From Planctomycetota bacterium (GTDB lineage: Bacteria; Planctomycetota; Planctomycetia; Pirellulales; Pirellulaceae), in assembly GCA_963204915.1 (NCBI GenBank), contig CAUJHS010000017.1, positions 1-64,000 on the forward strand: DNA of 64,000 nt. The letters run 5' to 3'. This document shows, one piece after another, positions 1 to 9,892 of this stretch; position 1 is the stretch's first letter, and each line of letters begins with the position of its first letter. Made by a program: the position numbers and the translations under genes. The notes below the pieces were generated by a model, which worked only from the letters and a program-made list of their open reading frames with translations, searched no databases and was not told the DNA's origin.

Positions 1-174
1 GCGATCCTGGACCGCTTCTTGCAAGACGCCGAAATCATTCAGATCACCGGCAAAAGCTACCGCCTTCGCGGCCGCAGCGCTGGCGAATCGGCTCCCGCCC
101 CCGTAAAATCCAAAACCAGCCAAACCCGCACACCGGGTCAACCCACGACAACCACGACAAACCAAGACATCTAA
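1..174 (+). CDS. istB: IS21-family helper ATPase IstB, C-terminal end (partial)
   Basis: The reading frame is open from the window edge to a TAA at 172-174. It encodes 57 residues beginning AILDRFLQDAEIIQITGKSY, which matches the usual end of IstB, the AAA+ ATPase that assists the IS21 transposase. The last 35 residues are a Ser/Thr/Pro/Gln-rich tail of low complexity. The ATPase core and istA would lie left of the window. The gene ends about 55 bases before the end of its element. The call rests on the recognisable AILDR...SYRLR ending only. Confidence 0.75.
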   Translation, partial: AILDRFLQDAEIIQITGKSYRLRGRSAGESAPAPVKSKTSQTRTPGQPTTTTTNQDI

Positions 175-229
175 CCCCGGCCGATTCTAACCCGCAAACA
201 AGTGGCCGAGTTTAACCCGCAAACTGACA
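1..229 (+). mobile_element. Right end of an IS21-family insertion sequence
   Basis: After the istB stop there are two copies of TAACCCGCAAAC (188-199 and 213-224) spaced 25 bases apart, then TGACA at 225-229. IS21-family ends carry such repeated sequences recognised by the transposase and commonly finish in CA. From about base 230 the sequence reads as the interior of an integrase gene, so the element seems to have inserted into, or deleted up to, that gene. The exact end is inferred because the left end and the target duplication are outside the window. Confidence 0.65.
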
Positions 230-233
230 TCTG

Positions 234-1175
234 GTGCAGCACAAGTTCCGCATCAAATCTCGTGACGAAGCCGAAGTGAAGCGGCGCATCGCCAAACTCG
301 AAGAGCTGTGGCTTGCCATCGAGACCGAAGCGGAGAGGTTCGGTTGGGAACCGCTCTGGAACGAGCTGACACTCGACATCGGCAAGCACATTGCAGACGG
401 GGATTACCGCGTCATTGTGCCACGAGGAAAGGTGAACGCACCCGATGTGTATGCTTGCTACATCCATCGCCTGCAGAATTCCTTCCCAATGGTCGCCTTT
501 CTTCCCGAACCAGAAGAAGAGGATGCCTACAAAGACGGAGCCGAAGAAGCACGCCGGAAAGCCACGCGGACGATGCGAAAGCGCATCGGCGAGACGCGAC
601 GTGAGATGGAGGATGTACTTCTTCGATCTGGTGGCTTCTCGGCTTCCGAAGTCATGGCCGGGGAAGAAACTCTTCACGAGGCGTTCGACGCCTACGCGGA
701 GCAAGTCAGACGCGACGACACAAATCCGGGGTCAAGCGACGTTTCCGACTACGGGCACATGCGGTTGAAGAACATCGGCAGACTGAAAGAGCGTCATGAA
801 AACGTCCAGCTGCGCACGTTGAACACATTCGACGCGGTTCAGGGAATTATCGATGTGTGGCGAACGCGACCTCTGGTCAAGAACTCTTATCCGCCACGGC
901 CGATCACCAAGAAAACTGCTCAGCACCACATTGCAGAGTTGATGCGATTCTTCCGCTGGCTGAACCGCTCTGGTGATTTTGACTGGCGGAAACCACCTGA
1001 CTTCGATGAATTGAATCTGCGAGTTCGCACGACGGCGCAAGAAAACAAGAGGAACGGCACCCATCAGGTCGCCACCTACACGATCAGTGAACTGTGCTTG
1101 CTGAACGAATACGCGAGCATCCGCATGCGGACCAAGTGCTTTCGTCGACTCTCAATGGAGAGCCGTTCTTTGTGA
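234..1175 (+). pseudogene. Tyrosine integrase remnant, truncated at both ends
   Basis: The open frame starts at a GTG directly against the IS21 end, so the native N-terminus is lost. About 290 residues resemble the N-terminal and core-binding part of a planctomycete tyrosine integrase: a long charged helical region, then the segment around ITKKTAQHHIAELMRFFRWL near residues 220-240. The frame loses sense after LLNEYA at about base 1115, where the sequence switches to a helicase gene in another frame. The catalytic domain with the R...HxxR...Y residues is absent, so it cannot recombine DNA. The last ~19 residues are read from the helicase DNA in the wrong frame. Confidence 0.6.
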
Positions 1176-2473
1176 AAAACTTGGAGAGTCTCCAGGGCGA
1201 CGAGCGGGACGTGATCCTCATTTCTGTCGGCTATGCCCGCGATTCCTCTGGCTTTTTCGGGATGTCCTTTGGCCCACTCTCCTCATCGGGCGGAGAACGG
1301 CGGTTGAACGTTCTGATTTCCCGGGCCCGCCAGCGGTGCGAGGTGTTCTCCTCAATTACAGGTGACGACATCGACCTCAGCCGAGCCAAGTCGCGAGGTG
1401 CAGCAGCCCTAAAAACGTTCTTGAAATATGCTCAAGCCGGCATCCTCGACATTGGCGCACCATCAGGTCGCGAATGTGACTCGGAATTTGAACTGGAGGT
1501 CAAACGGTCCCTTGAACAGCATGGCTTGCAGGTGGATACGCAGGTCGGCGTTGCAGGCTTCTATATCGACTTGGCGATTCGCGACCCGGATCAGCCTGGT
1601 CGGTACTTGCTAGGCATCGAATGCGACGGAGCGACGTATCACTCCTCTCGCGGTGCACGCGATCGAGACCGACTTCGTCAACAGGTTTTAGAAGATCGTG
1701 AATGGGTAATCCACCGTATCTGGAGTACGGATTGGTTCAAGGACCGCGACGAGCAAATCAGACGAACCTTGCAAGCGGTTGAGGCCGCGAAAGCGGGCAC
1801 ATGGGAACCGCCGTTCGAGGAGCCTGCGGAGGAATTTGTCCTCGTAGACCCTAATGAACTTGCCACGGAAGTGACCATCGACCAGGATGTCGACTTGCCA
1901 GCGGAAGAGGTGGCTTCGCTGGATGAAATCGCACAGCCCTATCAAGAAGCCGAATTGCGTGTCCGAACAGATCAGCCGTTGCACGAAGTGCCTGTGGGAG
2001 GATTGGCAAGAGTTGCCTTGGAGGTGGTTCGCGTCGAAGCCCCCGTACATCGCGATGAAATCACTCGCCGGCTTGCCTCGTATTGGGGCGTGAAGCGGGT
2101 GAGCGGCCGCACGTCCGAGGCCGTGCAGCGAGCTCTCGACTATGCAGTCCGGGAAAAGCTTTTGGACACCAAGGGTGACTTTTACCTAATTCGAGGGCAA
2201 CAGGAGATTCCAGTTCGTCGCCGCGACAAGGTCACTTCGGTCAAGCTTCGCGATGCCGATATGTTGCCGCCGGATGAAATCCGCAAGGCCGTGATTCACA
2301 TTGTGCAGATGCATCTAGGGGCCGGAAACGACGAGCTAGTTGTGGCGACTAGCCGCTTACTTGGATTCCGCTCGACCCGTCCAACAGTTCGTCAGGCCAT
2401 TGCCCAGGTCGTTGATGAGCTGGTGCAGGAAGGTTCGCTCCGCCGGAATAACGACCGGCTATACGCGGGGTAA
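1094..2473 (+). pseudogene. C-terminal remnant of a DUF4011/DUF3320-type superfamily I helicase
   Basis: This is a 459-residue open frame whose sense begins near base 1115. It opens with the end of an SF1 helicase: EPFFVKNLESLQGDERDV and then RRLNVLISRAR (UvrD-type motifs V/VI). Next is a nuclease-like domain (about residues 130-230, with YIDLAI and GIECDGATYH, like the PD-(D/E)XK-type domain of these proteins). The tail resembles DUF3320 (VHRDEITRRLASYWG near residues 310-330). Full-length relatives are well over 1,000 residues and carry DUF4011 and Walker motifs, which are missing here. The 5' break coincides with the truncated integrase, so one deletion joined the two genes. It is probably not functional, although the frame itself is undamaged. 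Confidence 0.65.
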
Positions 2474-2756
2474 CGTCAGCATGATGCGATGACACGACTG
2501 CCGAAGAGAATCTGACGCAGCACCTCTCTAACGCCAATATGCTTGGCGGGTGTAGCCAGCAAAGGACCAGCTGCACATATTCGGTCAAGGAGATCGGTTT
2601 GTCGGATACGACTTGCACGCCACCGCACATCAGGCAAAACGACGTGATTTTCATCTCTTCAACATCGGAGCGATCCGCCAAGTCGGGGAAAATCTTCGAG
2701 ATCAGATCGGATGGTGCATCAAAGAGTTCAGGCATCCCGCACTTGTTGCACGACAC
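2349..2756 (-). CDS. Small zinc-ribbon-like protein, C-terminus probably replaced
   Basis: A GTG start at 2756 has GGAGGG about ten bases upstream. The first ~70 residues look like a real small protein with two cysteine pairs, CNKCG near the start and CLMCGG about 40 residues later, suggesting one bound zinc. From about residue 72 the frame runs antisense to the end of the helicase remnant and loses protein-like composition, so the original 3' end was probably cut by a rearrangement near 2540. No function is recognised. It may be a debris fragment rather than an expressed gene. Confidence 0.4.
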   Translation of the reverse strand: MSCNKCGMPELFDAPSDLISKIFPDLADRSDVEEMKITSFCLMCGGVQVVSDKPISLTEYVQLVLCWLHPPSILALERCCVRFSSAVVSSHHADVTPRIAGRYSGGANLPAPAHQRPGQWPDELLDGSSGIQVSG

Positions 2757-3007
2757 CTTAACCACCCTCCCCACCGCTTACAAGACTACGACGCAATCGC
2801 GGCCCGCGAACCAAACGCTTCGGACGCCGAGGTGTAGCGGGACATTGGCAGCGTGTGTACTCTGAACATCCGCCGCAAAGTTCGATAAATAACTGCGTTT
2901 TTCGCCGCATGATGGGCTGATTGCGTACGAGCGACACGTTCGCGTGGCGCATGCGCGCAAAGTGCAAAAAATAAACCGTTGTAGGCACGCGTTTGGGAGT
3001 CGATTCA

Positions 3008-4306
3008 ATGGACTGGGGGCTACTTGGACCGGAAACGCTTTCGGGTGAACGGCGAACACGAACGCTTGAATTAGGCGCGGCCGTGCGCTCGTTCAACGAC
3101 TTGGCGGTTCCGGGCCTTGGGGGCGTGTGGTTTGGAAAGCAACTCTTTCTCGCGACGTTAGGAGTTGCCGTTGCCGAGGCGGCGCGAAAGTCGGGAAAAC
3201 GCGTGCAGAACATCGAAGTCACCAACGCCGTCGAAGCGATAGCATGCTGGTTAGCGCTCAAGGGAAACGGTTGGCAGCGCGATCCGCGAATACGCGGCGC
3301 GACGAAGATGCGCGGCAAGGAAAAGGATTTGTCCTATGCCAACGTGCGCAAACGCAACTTCTACATTACGCAACCGATGCGGCAAGCGACCGTGCAGCCG
3401 TTGCGGGCGTTGGGACTAGTGGAAGCAAGCGGCGAACTATTCAATTCCTTCGAATGTACCGAGCACGGTCACGAGTTTCTTGAGATCGCATGCACAAACG
3501 CGAAGAACAAGATTCATGTGTTGAAACGATTGGCGGCATGGGTCAAGGGTGACGCCAACGGGATCGAGTCGTCAAAGCTACGCCAATATTTGTCACCAAT
3601 AAAACGCATGCCGCCCGATGCTTGCAGAGTTCTGCGCGAGCGGCTGCTTCGAGGAGGCGACACGCGAAGTCCGCGCCGAAAGAACGCATTGGCTTGGGTT
3701 GAGGTCTTGCGCGATAACTCTCAAGAAAAAGTCGACTGGGATGCCAAGCCCGCGATGTTGGATGTCGAACATTGGAACGACTTGCACGCGGGGGCGCGGT
3801 TCTTCGCAGCGCGGGATGCGGCCATCGCATTGCTCGACGAAATCGAATTCCAGATCGACGGCCGCGAGGATCGTCGAATGCCGTTGGACGCAACGCTGCC
3901 ACGCGCAATTTTAGATGGCATCAGCGCGTTGCGAGCACGCGCTCAGACATTCCTCGACCTCAGCCACGATCCGTCACCCCGACAGGAAGCGACACGTTTT
4001 TGCCGGGAATGTGCCGATCCAACGGCGACGCGCGTGCTTGAACACTTGCTTGCACGCGAAGGGCGAGTGCTACAACGGTCAGATCGTTTTATCGTGCCGG
4101 GCGCCGCATTCCGAGGAAGTCGTCAATTGGATGCCGCACGCAGTCCCGAGGACGGAGGTGCGGAGACCGACGTGGCAACGATTGTTGCATTGCCCGAGGC
4201 CATTTCTCATCGCATTCGCAACCTTTTTCTACTCAATCTCGATATACACGGCGAATTGGGCAAGTGGTTGGGGATTTCAGACGAAAACGCAGGCGAGGAG
4301 ATATGA
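3008..4306 (+). CDS. Unknown protein, first gene of a PLD-helicase operon
   Basis: This 432-residue protein starts at the ATG at 3008, preceded by GGGAG at good spacing; a TTG at 2993 is possible but less likely. I do not recognise a family. It looks soluble, with no signal peptide or membrane segment. The first 60 residues read SFNDLAVPGLGGVWFGKQLF, and residues ~60-150 are basic (KMRGKEKDLSYANVRKRNF), which could bind nucleic acid. Two cysteines close together (CREC, about residue 330) are not enough for a zinc site. The stop overlaps the next start by four bases (ATGA), so it is translationally coupled to the PLD-like gene. In such operons this position often holds a target-recognition or regulatory subunit, but that is inference. 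Confidence 0.7.
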   Translation: MDWGLLGPETLSGERRTRTLELGAAVRSFNDLAVPGLGGVWFGKQLFLATLGVAVAEAARKSGKRVQNIEVTNAVEAIACWLALKGNGWQRDPRIRGATKMRGKEKDLSYANVRKRNFYITQPMRQATVQPLRALGLVEASGELFNSFECTEHGHEFLEIACTNAKNKIHVLKRLAAWVKGDANGIESSKLRQYLSPIKRMPPDACRVLRERLLRGGDTRSPRRKNALAWVEVLRDNSQEKVDWDAKPAMLDVEHWNDLHAGARFFAARDAAIALLDEIEFQIDGREDRRMPLDATLPRAILDGISALRARAQTFLDLSHDPSPRQEATRFCRECADPTATRVLEHLLAREGRVLQRSDRFIVPGAAFRGSRQLDAARSPEDGGAETDVATIVALPEAISHRIRNLFLLNLDIHGELGKWLGISDENAGEEI

Positions 4307-6303
4307 GCAAACGCAATCCGCTATTCAAACCGCCGTCTTTGGCCCAATATTTTGAAACTCCCGACGACTTTGTGGGATGTTTTGGCTGGATTTGTGGCTA
4401 TTCGGCGGATGAGGGGTTTCTTGATGATGTTGCGGAGCGATTCACGCGTTGTACACATGCTCAACGAGCCTACGAAGGACGAATCGCTTTGGCGTTAATG
4501 CTGGATCCCAGTAACTCCCAAATCAAACCAACGGCCGTTCCTGGAGTTCTGCATTTGCCGATCCGCGGTGAACGCCCGTTTCGATTGTTGCATGCCAAGG
4601 TCGCGATACTGGGGTTTCGCCATCTGTTGGATGGAAAGCAATGGCGATTACGCCTCATTGTGTCGACAGGAAACTGGACTCGCCAGACGCTTGAGGAAAG
4701 TCTCGATCTTGTATGGTGTGTCAATTTGTCCAACAGGGAACTGAAGTCGCCGGATGACACCGTTGCCCGGATGTGCGCAGATTTTAAGGCCGCGTGGACC
4801 ATGTTCCGCTGGTTGCGAAGCATTTTCGATACGCGAGCCTTAGATTCACGACCATCAGGCCGTACGGAATCCGAATCGAGGATTACCAGCCGCCAGTTCG
4901 AGTCCTGGATCGAAAGAGCGAATCGAGCGGCCAAAAAGGCGGTTCCGCATTTCTTCGATAACCGCGATGACTCGCTGCTCGCTCAGTTACCAGACATGGT
5001 TCGCAAGCATAGTTCGAGTTCCCCTCGGAATTATCTTGCCATGGGTTCGGGGTTTTTCGAATCACCCAAGAAGGACGACAATCCGCCGCCAGTACTCAGG
5101 AGCATCGTCAATCGTCTTCAGGACGCACACATGCTTACAAAGCACGTGACCATCGACGTCTTCGTGAACCCGGAGGCTTGCCAGGCGGTCGCCAATTCCG
5201 TGCGCGCCTTGCACATGATGGGTTGGGCAGTGCGCGAACCTAGGCCGCCTGATTATCTGGCGTCAGGTTCTCGCCCTCGATTGCTTCACGCAAAATTCAT
5301 TTTTAGCGCCCATGAGCGCGACAACTCAGCCTTTTGCAACAGCGCGTGGCTCTATCTTGGCTCGGGCAATCTTACCGGCCCTGGATTCGCCAATTGCATG
5401 AGCCCGCAAGGAGGAAATCTCGAAGCCGGGGTAGTCTTTGCGCCCGAACAATTGCGGTGGTGTGACGGCGCAGGAGTTTCAGACGAGGCGGTTGTGACCA
5501 ATCGTTTGCCGCTGCAGTGGGACACCCAATTCGATCCCGACACCGCACCGCTGAAGGTCGGGGACGACATGCCCGATCCCGCGGAGCAATTTCGTGCGGC
5601 GCCGATACCTTACCTTATCTGGGAGGCGGATGGCGATTCAGGTTGGCTAACGACACGCGAAGTAGCTTCAGTTCCGTTTGTCGTTCTCGATGCCGACAGT
5701 CAGGTGTGTTATTACGACGACTACAAGGGTTTTCATTGGTTGGGCGCCAAGCCGCGGCAAGTGCAAGTTCGCTGGGGACAGGGCGAGCAATGGCGAGCAT
5801 GGATTCCCATAATCGACGAATTCGGGCGCGTCGCGGCAACGGTTTTGCCGCGAATCGATTTGGACGAAGCTTGGAGTCAACTCGCGAACTTTCCCATGCC
5901 ACCGGCTGACGAGGAACTGCGTCCCGACGGAGACGACGAACCGGGTAGCAGTCGTGACGGACCAAACGTATCGGCCTCCAAGACGGCCGCTTATCCTGTG
6001 CGCCAAATGATGCAACTCATCGAAAATATCGCGGCAAAGCAAACCGTCGTCTCGAAGACCGATTGGGCGACTTGGTGTACGCGGCTTGAGCAGTGTTTGA
6101 TTCAGGCCGCTGGTAGTAAGGCTTTGGCGGAATTTCGGCAGCTTGAAATCAATCCACTCAGCCCCCTGCGGCACACGCCGTTTCGCCCGGTTTTCGCCGA
6201 GTCCGACGACAGCAATGAAGGGCGACGTTACAAGGAAACGCTCGACCGAATCGAGGAAGCGTGGAACGTAACAGCCTTGGCCAAGATCGGGGGAGTGGAA
6301 TGA
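4303..6303 (+). CDS. Phospholipase-D-like protein, second gene of the PLD-helicase operon
   Basis: The protein has 666 residues and starts at an ATG with GAGGAG just upstream. It carries two PLD-type half-sites. The first is RLLHAKVAIL at about residues 94-103, followed by STGNW at 121-125. The second is RLLHAKFIF at about residues 326-334, followed by LGSGNLTGPGF near 352-362. Two HxK...(G/S)xGN units in one chain fit a PLD fold with a complete composite active site, as in PLD-family nucleases. The aspartate of a classical HxKxxxxD motif is not obvious in either half, so catalysis is likely but unproven. The tail from about residue 540 is acidic and then helical. ATGA overlaps join it to both neighbours. 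DNA cleavage in partnership with the helicase is the simplest idea. Confidence 0.7.
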   Translation: MSKRNPLFKPPSLAQYFETPDDFVGCFGWICGYSADEGFLDDVAERFTRCTHAQRAYEGRIALALMLDPSNSQIKPTAVPGVLHLPIRGERPFRLLHAKVAILGFRHLLDGKQWRLRLIVSTGNWTRQTLEESLDLVWCVNLSNRELKSPDDTVARMCADFKAAWTMFRWLRSIFDTRALDSRPSGRTESESRITSRQFESWIERANRAAKKAVPHFFDNRDDSLLAQLPDMVRKHSSSSPRNYLAMGSGFFESPKKDDNPPPVLRSIVNRLQDAHMLTKHVTIDVFVNPEACQAVANSVRALHMMGWAVREPRPPDYLASGSRPRLLHAKFIFSAHERDNSAFCNSAWLYLGSGNLTGPGFANCMSPQGGNLEAGVVFAPEQLRWCDGAGVSDEAVVTNRLPLQWDTQFDPDTAPLKVGDDMPDPAEQFRAAPIPYLIWEADGDSGWLTTREVASVPFVVLDADSQVCYYDDYKGFHWLGAKPRQVQVRWGQGEQWRAWIPIIDEFGRVAATVLPRIDLDEAWSQLANFPMPPADEELRPDGDDEPGSSRDGPNVSASKTAAYPVRQMMQLIENIAAKQTVVSKTDWATWCTRLEQCLIQAAGSKALAEFRQLEINPLSPLRHTPFRPVFAESDDSNEGRRYKETLDRIEEAWNVTALAKIGGVE

Positions 6304-9050
6304 ACCAGCAATTTCAAGGATGGCATGCAGTTGCGGAGATTCTTGGCCGTGAAGCTGAGAAACAATCGCAACTCGGTGATCAGGCGGCGCGCCTCAACGC
6401 AGGCCAGCGCGCCAGCGTGCGCGAGATCGCGTCGCGCATTCCGAGCAACGGCGTTTTGGTCGCCGACGAAGTTGGCATGGGAAAAACTCGCATCGCCGTC
6501 GAGGTTGCGCGTAGCGTCACATCAGCAGGGGGGCGCGTGGCGATTCTCGTCCCACCCGGGCTTGGGTATCAATGGCAGGCGGAGTTGCGCGACGGCGGAA
6601 TAAACGATGTCGCCCCGATACTCCGGAGTCTTAACGGTTACTTGGCCGCATGGGAGGATAACGGGGAGCAGGTGCCGCGACCGTGGTTCGAAGAGCCGGT
6701 TGTGGTGGTGTCGCATGCATTTACGAATTGGCGCTTTGGCGAGAATCCCGCCAAATGGCGTTGGGCGCTACTGCCTGAACTCTATGCACGCTGGCGCAAA
6801 GCGACGCAAAAGCGGTTGCCGCGAAACTACGGTCTTGATGAAACGCCCGAAGCGAAACGTCTCAGGTGGGCTTCGAATGCGGCGCAAAGCATCGCTGACA
6901 ATGTTCCTACCTACCAGAAATACGCCAAACATCCGGTTCGACGCCGGTTAGACCGATTGCTCAAGGAGATTTCATGGCCCAGACCGCGTGATGCCTCAGA
7001 GTATTCGCAGCGCGGGAAACTACGTCCGTGGCTCGAAGAATGTGTCGGTTTTGGCCTTGGCGTTTTCGATTTGGTGATCATCGATGAGGCTCACAAGAGC
7101 CGCGGCGAGGAAAGTAGCCTTTCTCGCTTGCTCGAAGAAGTCATCGTATCGGCGAATGGGGCGCGCCGGGTTGCGCTCACGGCGACCCCAGTGGAATTGG
7201 ACGTCCGGCAGTGGAGCAATACGCTACGTCGCCTCAAATCTGCAGACTTGGAGACGATTCAACAAGCGATTGAGGATTATGCAGTTGCGGTGAAGCGCTT
7301 GCAACGCGCCTGGCGCACCAGTCCGGAAGTGCGGGAGAATTTCAAGCAGGCTGCCGATGCCTTCCAAAGTGCGTTGTCGCCGTACCTGCTCCGCCGCGAT
7401 AAGCGGGAAGATCCCGATGTACTTCGGTTTAAGCAAGCGTCGAATCGGACGATCAACGAGTATCGCCGAGAGCAGGAAATTGTGGTCACGCCCAACGACC
7501 TGCCCCTCCCATGGCGCAAAGCGGTTTGCGCGGCCGAGGCCTTGTCGCTTGTTGCGCGGCAAACGGACGATCTGATCGCCAAACGGCTGCGACTGACCTT
7601 GGCCAATGGCCATGGCATTTCGGTTTGGCTTGATGAGGCGGCGCGCGAAGACGACGACGCGGCGCAGGAACGCTACGACGAAAACTCCCGCGCGATTTTC
7701 GAAGACGGCGACATCGATGACGCAGCAGATGGCAAACGCCTGCGGCGCGTCGATTGGTGGCGCCAAGCGATTTCGCCTGCTTTCGTCCAGGGCGTCGATT
7801 CCCTTTACCATCATCCCGCGATCGTCAAGGCGGCTGAGGCCATTGAGGAGGCAACGTGCAATGGCGAGAAAGTTCTGGTTTTCGGACGGTTCGTTCGCCC
7901 CTTGCGTACACTCGTCGAGTTGCTTAACGCTCGCGAGATGCTGCGGCGCCTTCAAAACGATCAGCCGTGGCCTCAGGAGAAAGTACGTGGCGATGGGGAC
8001 GGCGATCTCGAAGGTGGCGATTGGCCGGCGGTAACCGCAGCGCATGCGCAACTCAAAGATTCTCTGGGCCTCGGCGCGCTCGACAAACTGAAACTCGACG
8101 AAACGCTTGGCTCTCGCTACCGAAGCGAGCGCATCCGTCTTGACCGGTTTCGCCGCCAACTGGTTTCAAATATCGAACAGGGGTTGAAGCGTTGTACACT
8201 GGGATCGCGCGTTCAGGCGAACTTCGAGGCGTTCAAACGCTCGATCGCGAAGAGCGCGCAGGGTGAAACGGAAGGCGCCCTCGTATTAGTGGCGCGGGCG
8301 ATGTCGGAACTATTGGAGAATCCTGGCTGGGAACCTTCCTCGTCGGATTACGCCAACGCGTTCCAAGATCTGATTTTTGCGGTTTGCGATCGAGACGATG
8401 GAGACGACGAACGGGCATTCGATGTGGATGAAGCTGCAGAGCGGTGGCAGGAGATAGAAACGCACTTGGGTGACGAATACAGATCCACCCGCGGTCGATT
8501 TGCTCGGCTGATGTATGGCGGCACTCGACCTGAGTCACGTCGCATGATTCAACTTGCGTTTAACCGCCCCAGTAGCTTTTTGAGGGTGCTAGTAGCCCAA
8601 TCCCTCGTTGGCCGAGAAGGGTTAAATCTTCATAAGGCGTGCCGAATTGTTGTCCTACTCCATCCCGAATGGAACCCTGGAGTGGTCGAGCAGCAAATCG
8701 GGCGTGTGGATCGGGTCGCCAGCCATTGGTGCCGCCTACTTGACGAAGCGATTGAAGATCGCAAAAGTCCGGACGAATTGCCGCGAATCGAAATACGCCC
8801 TGTGATTTTTCGCGGCACATACGACGAGCATAACTGGCAAGTTTTGCGCACCCGTTGGAACGACCTGCGAGCGCAGTTGCACGGCGTCGTGATACCGCCT
8901 AGCGAAGAGTGCGACGACGAAGAAGGCCGGAAACTGATCGATGAGATTTGCCGCTCGGCGCCGAACTTTTCTCCAACACGCAAACGCGACGCTTACAAAA
9001 AAGTGTTTCCTTTCACTTCCCCAAAGCAGGCTATTGCGTGGTTGGATTGA
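6300..9050 (+). CDS. SNF2/RapA-type superfamily II helicase, third gene of the PLD-helicase operon
   Basis: This 916-residue protein has the ATG overlapping the previous stop and GGGGGAG upstream. Helicase motifs occur in order: Walker A VADEVGMGKTRIA (about 54-66), motif II IIDEAHK (about 260-266), motif III LTATP near 292-296, and motifs V-VI SLVGREGLNL...QQIGRVDRVAS (about 768-810). DEVGMGKT and QQIGRVDR are characteristic of SNF2/RapA-like DNA translocases. About 400 residues separate the two lobes, much of it charged and helical, which may bind partners. The last few codons overlap the end of an antisense LssY pseudogene, so the natural C-terminus may have been trimmed. It probably powers DNA translocation for the PLD-like nuclease. 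Confidence 0.8.
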   Translation: MNQQFQGWHAVAEILGREAEKQSQLGDQAARLNAGQRASVREIASRIPSNGVLVADEVGMGKTRIAVEVARSVTSAGGRVAILVPPGLGYQWQAELRDGGINDVAPILRSLNGYLAAWEDNGEQVPRPWFEEPVVVVSHAFTNWRFGENPAKWRWALLPELYARWRKATQKRLPRNYGLDETPEAKRLRWASNAAQSIADNVPTYQKYAKHPVRRRLDRLLKEISWPRPRDASEYSQRGKLRPWLEECVGFGLGVFDLVIIDEAHKSRGEESSLSRLLEEVIVSANGARRVALTATPVELDVRQWSNTLRRLKSADLETIQQAIEDYAVAVKRLQRAWRTSPEVRENFKQAADAFQSALSPYLLRRDKREDPDVLRFKQASNRTINEYRREQEIVVTPNDLPLPWRKAVCAAEALSLVARQTDDLIAKRLRLTLANGHGISVWLDEAAREDDDAAQERYDENSRAIFEDGDIDDAADGKRLRRVDWWRQAISPAFVQGVDSLYHHPAIVKAAEAIEEATCNGEKVLVFGRFVRPLRTLVELLNAREMLRRLQNDQPWPQEKVRGDGDGDLEGGDWPAVTAAHAQLKDSLGLGALDKLKLDETLGSRYRSERIRLDRFRRQLVSNIEQGLKRCTLGSRVQANFEAFKRSIAKSAQGETEGALVLVARAMSELLENPGWEPSSSDYANAFQDLIFAVCDRDDGDDERAFDVDEAAERWQEIETHLGDEYRSTRGRFARLMYGGTRPESRRMIQLAFNRPSSFLRVLVAQSLVGREGLNLHKACRIVVLLHPEWNPGVVEQQIGRVDRVASHWCRLLDEAIEDRKSPDELPRIEIRPVIFRGTYDEHNWQVLRTRWNDLRAQLHGVVIPPSEECDDEEGRKLIDEICRSAPNFSPTRKRDAYKKVFPFTSPKQAIAWLD

Positions 9051-9560
9051 TGATGCCGAGGAGGAGGCGGGCATCGGTTCGCCAGGGGGTGCCGCCGTTT
9101 TTGCCATGGAGGACCTGGTGGAAATTGTCGATGGGTTCGACGCTGGCCAGGCGGCCGGTCTTTTGGAGGTGGTCGCGCTCCGCGTCTGCGTCGGGGGCAT
9201 GACGGGTGATCTGGCCCGTGATGTGGCTGAGCCCTACGGTTGCTCGTAGGCGAGGTCTTCCTTAGGGCCGAAGAGGGAGAGATTGCTCACCATCGTTTCA
9301 TTGTAAGAACATTCGAACACGTTGTCGGTCGCGATGCGCAAATTGTTTTTGAGGCCCAAAGGATCGGCGGCATGCCAACCCACCGCTCGCATGATTTCCT
9401 TCACTTCCTCCTCCGAGCCGATGATCTCCACGTTCAGCGGGTCGCTGGGGTGGCCGCCTTTGATGGGATTCACATCCGGCGTGTCGGCCAGCCCGGAATG
9501 CCGATGTTCGTACCGGCTCCACAGCACGGGCGCGAGCAGGTTGCGACCATCATGTCGGCG
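9031..9560 (-). pseudogene. LssY C-terminal-domain protein, broken remnant
   Basis: Read on the minus strand, about 9560-9234 gives a run including RYEHRH and PLNVEIIGSEEEV, ending in LAYEQP. A stop interrupts there. One base over, the frame continues with VGLSHITGQITRHAPDADAE down to a stop at 9031. These two blocks match the LssY C-terminal domain as I know it, but the stretch normally between them is missing. The gene has therefore suffered an internal deletion with a frameshift, and its N-terminus is also absent. Its end overlaps the tail of the SNF2 helicase gene, marking a rearrangement border. Confidence 0.55.
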
Positions 9561-9892
9561 ACCATCATGTCGGCGACGATCGCGGCTGCGACCAATTTCG
9601 CTGGCGGTTTCCATCAGGACCGCGACTTCTTGAGGCTGGTTCTTTTTTGGTGTGGGCTGACGCAATCGAGGCAACTGAAGGTCTGCAGGCATTTGCGAAC
9701 TCCAAGAGCCATATGGATGCGCCATATCCCATCGTTTGCTTCCAGGCTTGATTGTTTGCGCCCAAAGACGCGCCTCGACGATGCGAGGCTTGAAATACAC
9801 CGTGAACAGTCGGCCACGCTGCCTCATATCTAAAAGAAAGATCCGCATGGCCGCCCCGGAGGGCGGCCTGACGAAGTCGTGTATGCACGTCA

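Noticed and set aside
7224-8159. Minus-strand open frame of 311 codons inside the SNF2 helicase gene
   Set aside because: It is a shadow of the helicase gene with no motif or start signal, produced by the GC-rich codon pattern.
3008-9050. DISARM system for the PLD plus SNF2 helicase operon
   Set aside because: No DUF1998 protein (DrmB), no second helicase (DrmA) and no methyltransferase are found beside it; only the PLD and SNF2 parts resemble DISARM.
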